From: Myxococcales bacterium | GTDB taxonomy: Bacteria; Myxococcota_A; Polyangia; Polyangiales; Polyangiaceae | Length of the DNA stretch: 64,000 nucleotides | Assembly: GCA_016191785.1 (NCBI GenBank) | Contig: JACPVJ010000144.1 | Coordinates: 1-64,000 of the forward strand | Direction of reading: 5' to 3' | Notes under the pieces: generated by a model | The model's database searches: none | What the model was told of the DNA's origin: nothing | The model's input: only the letters and a program-made list of their open reading frames with translations | In this document: positions 7,001 through 13,567 of the stretch, piece by piece | Layout: the number at the start of each line of letters is the position of its first letter | Position numbering within the stretch: the stretch's first letter is position 1 | Position numbers and translations under genes: made by a program

Positions 7001-8971
7001 TCAGTACACGTCATGCGCGGTGTTGTAGACGTTGAACTTGCCGGTGGGGGTCACCATCCAGTCCTCTTCGATGCGCTTGACCTCTTTCAGGTCCTTGTCG
7101 TTGTAGATGATCATCGCGCCCTTCTTGTCCCAACCGGACACCCAGACCTCCGAGCCGTCCTTGTTGAACTCGAAGTGCACGGTGCGGCCCCGATCGAACG
7201 GGGTCCAGCACTTCTCGAGCTTCGCTTCCTTCTTGCTGTAGACGCAGATCTGACGGGTCTCTTCCGCCTTGTTGGCCAGCGGCGAGTCCATCCACACCCA
7301 CTGGCTCTTGGGGTGCGTCTTGACGAACAAGCTGCCGGGCCCGCCGACCTTGAGCTCGCGCACGACCTTCCAGGCGTGCTCGGGCTTCCCTGCAGGATCG
7401 GCGCCGTACACCACGAACTTCGGCTCGCCGAGGTGGGTGGTCGCGTTGACCCAGCCGAATTGCGGGTCTTTCCAGTTCGCCCCGCGGCCAGGGTGGGGCT
7501 TGATCCCGGTCTCGAACTTGGTGACGAACTTCTTCTCTTTGACGTCGACCACCACCATCTCGTTCTTCATGTTGGCGGCCATCATCACGTAGCGCTTCGA
7601 CCAGTCCCAGCCGCCATCGTGCAAGAAGCGCTGGGCGTTGAACTTTTCGACCATCGGATAGTCGGGTTTGCTGTAGTCGATCAGCGCGATGATGCCCGCC
7701 TCTTTCAGGTTCATGACCCAGAGCGGGTCGTGGTGGCTGGCCACGATGGCAGCGACCCGGTTCTCTTTCAGGTCCTCGCCATCGATCGCCTTCATCATCA
7801 CGCTCTGCACCGTCTTCGGCTCGAGCGAGAGGCCGTCGAAGACCACGTATTGCGGCGGCCAGTAGCAGCCCTCGATGACCAGCTTGTCCTCCCAGCCCTT
7901 GGCCTTGCTGCCGTCGACGCTGCGCGCGTCGAAGCAGCCCTGCACCTGAGCCACCAGCGTCGGCGTCTCGGGCCAGAGGTCGATCAGGCTGACGCGCCCG
8001 TCACGGCCCACCGCGTAGAAGTAACGACCGGTCGACGACGAGCGCAGGATGTGGACCGCGTAGCCCGTCTCGATGATCGCCAGCTTCTCCTTGGTGTCGC
8101 CGTCGATGATGGCGACCTGGCCCGCGTCACGGAGGATCACTCCGAAGAAGTTCTCCCACTTGCGCTTGGTCTCTGGCTTCTTCACCCGCTGGTCCACCGG
8201 CACCAAGACCTTGTGGCTGGCCTTGATCTTCTCGAGGGGCATCTGGGGCGGCTCGGGCGGCGTCATCTGGACGTAGTTGGCCATCAGAGTCATTTCGTCG
8301 TCGCTCAAGACGCCGATCTTGCCCCACGGCGGCATGCCGCCCGGCAGGCCGTTCATGAGCGTGTTCTTGATGACCGTGGTCCCGAGCTTCTTGGTGCGCT
8401 CGGGCTGGATGTTCGGGCCCGTGGCGCCGGCGCGCAGTGTGCCGTGACAGCCGGCGCAGCGCTGGAAGTAGATGCCCTTGGCCTTCTCGAAGTCGGCCCC
8501 GGTCAGCTCTTTGACCGCCTCTTGTTTCTCTTGGACGCCCCCCGCGGCGCTGGCCGCGTCGATGTAGGCGACCACCTGCTCGATTTGGTCGTCCTTCAGG
8601 TTCAGCGGCGGCATCTGCGCCTTGTACTTGGCGAGCAGCTCTTTGCCGACCGGGTCGTCCTTGGTCATGGCGATCGGATCTTTGATGAACTTGACGACCC
8701 AGTCCTTCTGGCGCCGCTTGCTCAGGTCCTTCAGATCGGGACCGGTGCGGTCCCCGGCGCCGATGCTGTGGCACGCCTGGCACTGGCCATCGTAGATGGT
8801 CTTGCCGGCGGCCGCGGCCCCGCTGAGCGCGGGTCCGCCCGCGGTCGGCGTGGCGCTGCCGCTGGGCGTCGCCGAAGGTTGAGCGCCCCCCTCGGGTTTC
8901 TTGTCGCAGGCGACGAGCCCTGCTGCCAGAGCAGCCACTGCCACGAAGCCAAACACTGATCGTTCTCGCAT
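7001..8971 (-). CDS. nirS: Cytochrome cd1 nitrite reductase NirS with extra N-terminal cytochrome c domain, lipoprotein
   Basis: 656 residues. It reduces nitrite to nitric oxide in the periplasm. The N-terminus has a lipoprotein signal ending GLVAC (Cys22) and a Ser/Thr/Pro/Gly linker. There are then two cytochrome c modules: CQACH (64-68) with a candidate Met ligand at AQMPPL (Met120), and CAGCH (172-176) with GGMPPWGK. The remainder, from about residue 245, is the eight-bladed d1-heme propeller, recognisable by GYAVHILRSSSTGRYFY, GCYWPPQYVVFDG, VASHHDPLWV and KPHPGRGANW, and by the typical C-terminal end FNVYNTAHDVY. Classical NirS has only the second cytochrome c module, so the first looks like a fused NirC/NirM-type electron donor. 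Start ATG 8971 is preceded by GAGGGGAGATCAAG; an open frame reaching 9439 upstream has no signal peptide and is rejected. First gene of the nirS-nirJ-nirF-nirDL operon. Confidence 0.93.
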   Translation of the reverse strand: MRERSVFGFVAVAALAAGLVACDKKPEGGAQPSATPSGSATPTAGGPALSGAAAAGKTIYDGQCQACHSIGAGDRTGPDLKDLSKRRQKDWVVKFIKDPIAMTKDDPVGKELLAKYKAQMPPLNLKDDQIEQVVAYIDAASAAGGVQEKQEAVKELTGADFEKAKGIYFQRCAGCHGTLRAGATGPNIQPERTKKLGTTVIKNTLMNGLPGGMPPWGKIGVLSDDEMTLMANYVQMTPPEPPQMPLEKIKASHKVLVPVDQRVKKPETKRKWENFFGVILRDAGQVAIIDGDTKEKLAIIETGYAVHILRSSSTGRYFYAVGRDGRVSLIDLWPETPTLVAQVQGCFDARSVDGSKAKGWEDKLVIEGCYWPPQYVVFDGLSLEPKTVQSVMMKAIDGEDLKENRVAAIVASHHDPLWVMNLKEAGIIALIDYSKPDYPMVEKFNAQRFLHDGGWDWSKRYVMMAANMKNEMVVVDVKEKKFVTKFETGIKPHPGRGANWKDPQFGWVNATTHLGEPKFVVYGADPAGKPEHAWKVVRELKVGGPGSLFVKTHPKSQWVWMDSPLANKAEETRQICVYSKKEAKLEKCWTPFDRGRTVHFEFNKDGSEVWVSGWDKKGAMIIYNDKDLKEVKRIEEDWMVTPTGKFNVYNTAHDVY

Positions 8972-9018
8972 CTTGATCTCCCTCGGCGCACGCGCCGTCT
9001 GGACTCGGAGTGCCTCAC

Positions 9019-9064
9019 CCATAGAGCAAGACTCGGTCCGAGACCGATGACGGACGTCAGTCTC
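9019..9064 (-). promoter_or_regulatory. Candidate FNR/CRP-family operator and promoter of nirS
   Basis: TGAC-GGAC-GTCA at 9048-9059 is a perfect dyad with the four-base spacer of FNR-family sites, set inside an outer GAGAC...GTCTC dyad (9040-9064). A weak -10-like stretch (minus-strand TCTATG, about 9020-9025) lies about 31 bases downstream, the distance expected for a class II activator site. The outer TT/AA of a consensus FNR box is missing, so this is only a candidate. Confidence 0.35.
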
Positions 9065-9265
9065 AGCGGACGTTCTGGTCGATTGAAAGCGTGCAGAAAA
9101 CGCGGCGTTTCCAATTCGCGAATTCCTTGCGCGCACTCGGGCGCGCCGCGCTTGGTTTTCGCGAAAGCGCGATCCCACGACGTGGAGTCGAGGGTCGGCC
9201 CGAGCGGCGCGCGGCGCGGCGCTGGGCGTGCTCGCTCGAGCGCGTGACGTACGCAGGCGAAATGC

Positions 9266-9292
9266 AAAAGGCCCGCGGGTGTACCGCGGGCC
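9266..9292 (-). terminator. Rho-independent terminator of the eight-cysteine protein gene
   Basis: Perfect nine-base-pair stem GGCCCGCGG / CCGCGGGCC (9270-9278 and 9284-9292) with a five-base loop, followed on the minus strand by TTTTGC. It is 28 bases past the stop of the upstream gene and insulates nirS. Confidence 0.85.
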
Positions 9293-9320
9293 CTTCGCTC
9301 TCGAGAGGTCCAGATTCGGT

Positions 9321-10250
9321 TCAGGGATTGGCCAGGCAGGCCTTGAGCTCGGGCGTCGACGTCCAGCCGCACTTTCCGTCGGCCTGCGCCTCGCACTTGC
9401 CCACCTGCTTGTAGCAGGCGTACTCGGGCTTCCACTCACACGTGGACATCATGTCCTGGTCGGCGCAGATCTGACCCGAGCAGCCCGTCGCGAAGCACGG
9501 GTTCGGCTTCTGGGCGACGATCTTGGTGTAGAACTGGGACGCGCTCAGGCCGTTCATCTGCCCCGCGGGCCCGGTGACCTGCTCGAGGCTCGCCGCGACG
9601 ATCAGGCCGCTGCCCGACAGCTCTTGCCAACCCTTGTCCAGCTGGTCTTGGGTCGCGCCGCTGGGCGTCAAGTCGACGCCGGCGTAGGTCTTCGCGCTCA
9701 GCGTGCTGTTCAGCTTCGACGCTTCGAGCACCGGGCAGGGGAACGTGATGCACTGGATGCCGCTGCTCTCTGCGCGATAGAATGTGCCGGTGGGCGCGTT
9801 GGAGGTGGCAGCCCGCCAGCCCTCGGTGGCCTTGAACACGCCCCACTGCGAGCCGTTGATCTTCTTGCTACCGATCGTACCGCGGAGCACGACCTGCCCG
9901 CTGCGCGCCTCGGCGTCCACGACGCTCTCGTGCTCGTCCGACAGCCCGAGCTTGCTGAAGTCGAGATCGGCGACGTAGCACTCCTCGGCGTAGTGGCCGT
10001 CACGACACTTGGTCGCGGTGCGGTTCACGCGCTTGACCCAGGTGCCCCCGCACATCGGGTACATGCACTTCCGATAGTCCGGTCGCGCCGAATAGAAGGT
10101 GAAGTTCTCGCTCGACAGCTCGTCGGCCTTGCCGTCACCGGCCTCGCCCTCTTCGCTCGGCAGGCCGGCGTCGGGGGCCGTCTCGGCGGCACAGGCGGGC
10201 ATCACGAACACAGCGGCCAGGGCCGCAACCGAAAAAATCTTGGTTTTCAT
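9321..10250 (-). CDS. Secreted protein with DUF6748-like region and C-terminal eight-cysteine cluster
   Basis: 309 residues. ATG 10250 is preceded by an excellent GGAGGAATCGTG ribosome site. The signal peptide has a lipobox-like end (AALAAVFVMPAC), so it is probably a lipoprotein. The first mature half contains the phrase CMYPMCGGTWVKRVNR, which I associate with the DUF6748 family of myxobacteria (recalled, not searched). The last 60 residues carry exactly eight cysteines (CFATGCSGQIC...CEW...CY...C...CGW...C), matching the small disulphide-rich eight-cysteine-cluster domains of secreted bacterial proteins. No enzyme motif. A strong intrinsic terminator follows, so it is monocistronic. Confidence 0.75.
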   Translation of the reverse strand: MKTKIFSVAALAAVFVMPACAAETAPDAGLPSEEGEAGDGKADELSSENFTFYSARPDYRKCMYPMCGGTWVKRVNRTATKCRDGHYAEECYVADLDFSKLGLSDEHESVVDAEARSGQVVLRGTIGSKKINGSQWGVFKATEGWRAATSNAPTGTFYRAESSGIQCITFPCPVLEASKLNSTLSAKTYAGVDLTPSGATQDQLDKGWQELSGSGLIVAASLEQVTGPAGQMNGLSASQFYTKIVAQKPNPCFATGCSGQICADQDMMSTCEWKPEYACYKQVGKCEAQADGKCGWTSTPELKACLANP

Positions 10251-10304
10251 CACGATTCCTCCAGAAACTCGCTCCCCCATTGGGAGTAGGAAGCCGTAAG
10301 CAAA

Positions 10305-10339
10305 GGTGCGCAGGCGTCCTACCAAAGCGCACCCTGGTA
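10305..10339. promoter_or_regulatory. Overlapping inverted repeats in the divergent promoter region
   Basis: GGTGCGC (10305-10311) pairs with GCGCACC (10327-10333), and TACCA (10320-10324) pairs with TGGTA (10335-10339). Both lie between the divergent genes starting at 10250 and 10407, a plausible operator position. Unproven. Confidence 0.3.
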
Positions 10340-10406
10340 CGCAAGGGGGTCTGGATCCCTTCCCGGCGTTGCTGCGCCGCCGGTTCAAGACGATGGTCGC
10401 GCCCCA

Positions 10407-11183
10407 ATGTCACTCGCCGGCAAGACCGCCGTGATCACCGGGGGCGGGCGCGGGATCGGCGCCGCCGTCGCCGGGGCCCTCGCGGCCGAGGGCGCACGTG
10501 TGCTCTTGGCGGCGCGCTCGCTGGGGCAGGTCGAGGCGGCTGCCCGTGAGCTGGGGCAGCGGGGGTTCGAGGCGCACGCAGCGGCCTGCGACGTGACGCT
10601 CGAGTCGAGCGTGCGCGAGCTGGAAGCGTCTGCGCGCTCGCTCTTGGGTCAGGTCGACATCTTGGTGAACAACGCCGGCACCGCGAGCTCGGCGCCGATC
10701 GAATCCACCACGCTCGACGAGTGGAACCGCATCATGGCGGTGAACGCCACGGGCCCCTTCTTGTGCACCCGCGCGTTCATCGGAGGCATGGCAGAGCGCG
10801 GCTGGGGCCGCGTGGTCAACGTCGCCTCGGTGACCTCGCGGGTCGGCTCGCGGTACATCGCGGCTTACACCGCATCGAAGCACGCCGTGCTCGGCTTCAC
10901 TCGGGTGGCAGCTGCCGAGTACGCGCGGGCCGGAATCAGCGTGAACGCGGTCTGCCCCGGCTACGTGGACACCGAGATGACCACCGAGTCGGTGGAGCGC
11001 GTCATGCAGAGGACCGGGCTCGACCGCGAGCGCGCGCTCGCGGCCATCCTCGAGACGGTGAACCAGAAGCGACTGATTTCAGTGGACGAGGTGGCGTTCG
11101 TGGTGGCCTCGCTGTGCGCGGTGCACGCGGGTGGCATCAACGGACAGGCCATCGTGATCGACGGCGGAGGACTGCTTTCATGA
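10407..11183 (+). CDS. Short-chain dehydrogenase/reductase (SDR)
   Basis: 258 residues, full-length classical SDR. It has the NAD(P)-binding GGGRGIG motif (about 12-18), NNAG, the catalytic Ser in VASVTS and the YxxxK motif YTASKH. The C-terminal part, ending GQAIVIDGGG, is typical. It oxidises or reduces a hydroxyl/keto group, probably of an acyl-CoA or related acid given its neighbours. First gene of an operon with RidA, enoyl-CoA hydratase and acyl-CoA dehydrogenase genes. Its stop overlaps the next start by four bases. Sequence alone does not fix the substrate; 3-hydroxyacyl-CoA dehydrogenase or FabG-like are both possible. Confidence 0.85.
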   Translation: MSLAGKTAVITGGGRGIGAAVAGALAAEGARVLLAARSLGQVEAAARELGQRGFEAHAAACDVTLESSVRELEASARSLLGQVDILVNNAGTASSAPIESTTLDEWNRIMAVNATGPFLCTRAFIGGMAERGWGRVVNVASVTSRVGSRYIAAYTASKHAVLGFTRVAAAEYARAGISVNAVCPGYVDTEMTTESVERVMQRTGLDRERALAAILETVNQKRLISVDEVAFVVASLCAVHAGGINGQAIVIDGGGLLS

Positions 11184-11584
11184 GCCATGTGACGATCAAC
11201 CCAGAGAGCCTCGGAGCCCCGAAGGGCTACTCCAACGGCATGCTGACCCCGGCGGGCGGCCGAGTCTTGTTCGTCGCCGGACAGGTCGCGTGGAACGAGA
11301 AGCAACAGGTGGTGAGCGAGGACTTCGCCGAGCAATTCGGCCAGGCGCTGCGCAACGTGGTGACCGTGGTCAGGGCGGCGGGTGGCGCCCCCGAGCACGT
11401 GGGCCGGATGACGATCTTCGTCACCAGCAAAGACGAGTACACGGCGGCCGCCAAGCAGGTCGGCGCCGAGTACCGCGAATCGATGGGACGGCACTTTCCG
11501 GCGATGACGCTGGTCGAGATCAAGGCGTTGCTCGAAGAGGGCGCCAAGGTCGAGATCGAAGCGACCGCCGTCCTACCGGCGTGA
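11180..11584 (+). CDS. RidA/YjgF family protein
   Basis: 134 residues, the usual RidA length. Typical phrases are PKGYSNGML, VAGQVAWNE, NVVTVVRAAGG and IFVTSKDEY. Archetypal RidA deaminates reactive enamine/imine intermediates. It uses an Arg near the position here occupied by GRMTIFV, and I do not see the canonical RVNVYV-like Arg context, so this could be one of the Rid subfamilies with another role in a catabolic pathway. Translationally coupled to the SDR gene (ATGA overlap) and 16 bases before the enoyl-CoA hydratase gene. Confidence 0.85.
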   Translation: MSHVTINPESLGAPKGYSNGMLTPAGGRVLFVAGQVAWNEKQQVVSEDFAEQFGQALRNVVTVVRAAGGAPEHVGRMTIFVTSKDEYTAAAKQVGAEYRESMGRHFPAMTLVEIKALLEEGAKVEIEATAVLPA

Positions 11585-11600
11585 ACGAGGGAGGCGATCC

Positions 11601-12401
11601 ATGGCCATCGACCCGAAGAGCTTCCTCTACCAGCTGGACACTGAGACCCACGTCGCCACGCTCACGCTGAATCGGCCCTCACGCCTCAACGCGCTCACCT
11701 TCGAGGTCTACACCGAGCTCGGTGAGACGTTCCGCGCGCTCGATACCGAACCGGGAGTACGAGCCATCGTGATCACCGGGAGCGGAAAGGGCTTCTGCTC
11801 GGGCGGGGACGTCGAGGACATCATCGGGCAGCTGTTTTCCCGAGACCAGCAGGGCCTGCTCGAGTTCACACGGCTGACCGGGGCGCTGGTGGTCGCCATG
11901 CGTCGCTGCCGGCGGCCGATCGTCGCGGCGCTCAACGGCACGGTCGCCGGGGCGGGCGCGGTGATCGCCACCGCCGCGGACTTGCGCATCGCAGCCGACA
12001 ACGCCCGCATCGCCTATTTGTTCACCAAGGTCGGGCTGAGCGGCGCGGACATGGGGATGTGCTGGCTCTTGCCCCGGGTGATCGGGTTCGGACGCGCCAC
12101 GGAGCTGTTGATGAGCGGGGACTTCATCAACGCCGACGAGGCGCTGCGCATCGGGCTCTACAACCGTGTCGTACCCGCCGACGGACTACAGCTAGAAGCC
12201 CATGCCTTCGCCGCGCGCCTCGCGCGGGGTCCGGGCTACGGGCTCGAGGTCACCAAGGCCCTGCTCAATCGCGAGGCGTCGATGGACCTGTGGGCGTCGG
12301 TGGATCTCGAGGCCGAAGCGCAGGCCGCATGCATGATGCACCCCGACTTCAGGGAAGCTTACGAGGCCTTCCGCGCAAAGCGCACGCCGAGCTTCCGGTG
12401 A
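11601..12401 (+). CDS. Enoyl-CoA hydratase/isomerase family protein
   Basis: 266 residues, crotonase fold. The oxyanion-hole segments are visible as GSGKGFCSGGDVEDI (about 54-68) and GTVAGAGAVIATAADLRIA (about 113-131). Next comes AYLFTKVGLSGADMGMCWLLPRVIG, where classical hydratases place the second catalytic Glu; here the position is Ser/Gly/Ala-like, so the reaction may be isomerase- or hydrolase-like rather than plain hydration. Preceded by GAGGGAGGCGATCC. Its stop overlaps the acyl-CoA dehydrogenase start by four bases (GTGA). Confidence 0.87.
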   Translation: MAIDPKSFLYQLDTETHVATLTLNRPSRLNALTFEVYTELGETFRALDTEPGVRAIVITGSGKGFCSGGDVEDIIGQLFSRDQQGLLEFTRLTGALVVAMRRCRRPIVAALNGTVAGAGAVIATAADLRIAADNARIAYLFTKVGLSGADMGMCWLLPRVIGFGRATELLMSGDFINADEALRIGLYNRVVPADGLQLEAHAFAARLARGPGYGLEVTKALLNREASMDLWASVDLEAEAQAACMMHPDFREAYEAFRAKRTPSFR

Positions 12402-13564
12402 ACGAGATGCTCGACCCAAGCGCCGTCGGCGCGTTCTTGGAGCCGCGACACCACCCGCTCGCGGCTTCGGTGACCGAGCTCGTTCGGCGCGAGGTGGCGC
12501 CGCTGCCCGTGGCCCACGACGACGCCACGGCACGGAGGCAGGCGCGGGCGCTGCTCGCCGTCCTGGGCGGCGCACGCCTGGCCGCCCACGCCCACCCGCT
12601 CGACCTGAGAGCGTGCTGCCTGATCCGCGAAGCCCTGGCGTGGGAGTCGCCGCTGGCCGACGAGGTGTTCGCGCTGCAGTGCTTGGGCTCGACGCCGATC
12701 GCGCTGGCGGGCTCCGCCGACCTGGTGGCCACGGTCGTGCCGAAGGTCGTGAGTGGGGAGCTCATGGCCGCCTTCGCCATGACCGAGCCCGACGCCGGCA
12801 GCGACGTCGCCTCGCTCAGCACGCGAGCGCGACGCGACGGAGACGACTACGTGCTCGACGGCAAGAAGACGCTGATCTCCAACGCGGGGCTCGCCGACTT
12901 CTACACCGTGTTCGCCAAGACGGACCCCGAGGCCGGGCACCGAGGGATCTCGTGCTTCGTGGTGGAGGCCGCCACGCCGGGCCTTCGCTTCGAGCGGGCG
13001 CTCGAGCTCTCGGCGCCCCACCCGCTGGGCGATCTGGCCTTCGAGGGGTGTCGGGTCCCGGCGACTCGGCGCCTGGGCGCAGAAGGCGACGGCTTCCGAC
13101 TCGGCATGGCCACACTCGACGCGCTGCGCACCACGGTGGCGGCCGCGGCGTGCGGCATGGCGGCGCGCGCGATGGCCGAAGCCCTGGACCACGTCGAGCG
13201 CCGGCACCAGTTCGGTGGGCCGCTCGCGAGGCTCGAGCTGGTTCAGCACAAGCTCGCGGCCATGGCCATGGAGCTCGCGGCGGCCCGGCTCCTGGTCTAT
13301 CGAGCCGCAGCCGCGCGGGACGCAGGTGCGCCGCGGGTCTCGCTCGAATGCGCGATGGCCAAGGCCTACGCGACGGAAGCCGCCCAGCGGATCATCGATA
13401 CGGCCGTTCAGCTCTGCGGAGGCCGCGGGGTGCTGCGCGACAGCAAGGTCGACCAGCTCTACCGCGCGATCCGCCCGCTTCGCATCTACGAGGGGACCAC
13501 CGACATCCAGCACATCGTCATCGCGCGGGCGCTGCTCAAAGCCCGGCAGAAGCCCGCGGTCTAA
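12398..13564 (+). CDS. Acyl-CoA dehydrogenase family protein
   Basis: 388 residues, complete FAD-dependent acyl-CoA dehydrogenase. It has the alpha-helical N-domain, the middle-domain motif AFAMTEPDAGSDVASL, and the C-terminal IRPLRIYEGTTDIQHIVIA, where Glu of YEGT is the usual catalytic base. It introduces an alpha-beta double bond into an acyl-CoA, feeding the hydratase encoded just upstream. GTG 12398 is chosen for the GTGA overlap; ATG 12407, three codons later, is the alternative. The set lacks a CoA ligase and thiolase, so it handles part of a pathway only. Confidence 0.9.
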   Translation: MNEMLDPSAVGAFLEPRHHPLAASVTELVRREVAPLPVAHDDATARRQARALLAVLGGARLAAHAHPLDLRACCLIREALAWESPLADEVFALQCLGSTPIALAGSADLVATVVPKVVSGELMAAFAMTEPDAGSDVASLSTRARRDGDDYVLDGKKTLISNAGLADFYTVFAKTDPEAGHRGISCFVVEAATPGLRFERALELSAPHPLGDLAFEGCRVPATRRLGAEGDGFRLGMATLDALRTTVAAAACGMAARAMAEALDHVERRHQFGGPLARLELVQHKLAAMAMELAAARLLVYRAAAARDAGAPRVSLECAMAKAYATEAAQRIIDTAVQLCGGRGVLRDSKVDQLYRAIRPLRIYEGTTDIQHIVIARALLKARQKPAV

Positions 13565-13567
13565 TAC

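Larger units (their letters stand above)
8972..9320. other. 350-base intergenic region upstream of nirS
   Basis: Holds the nirS leader, the candidate operator/promoter near 9019-9064, a further dyad CTCGG-T-CCGAG (9032-9042), and the terminator of the preceding gene (9266-9292). No gene was recognised in the 9065-9265 part. Confidence 0.6.

Noticed and set aside
7013-8959. 648-codon plus-strand frame opposite nirS
   Set aside because: The minus-strand reading is unmistakably NirS; the opposite reading has no plausible family.
8972-9439. N-terminal extension of nirS to 9439
   Set aside because: The extension lacks a signal peptide and spans the candidate promoter and a terminator. ATG 8971 has a good ribosome site and a lipobox signal.
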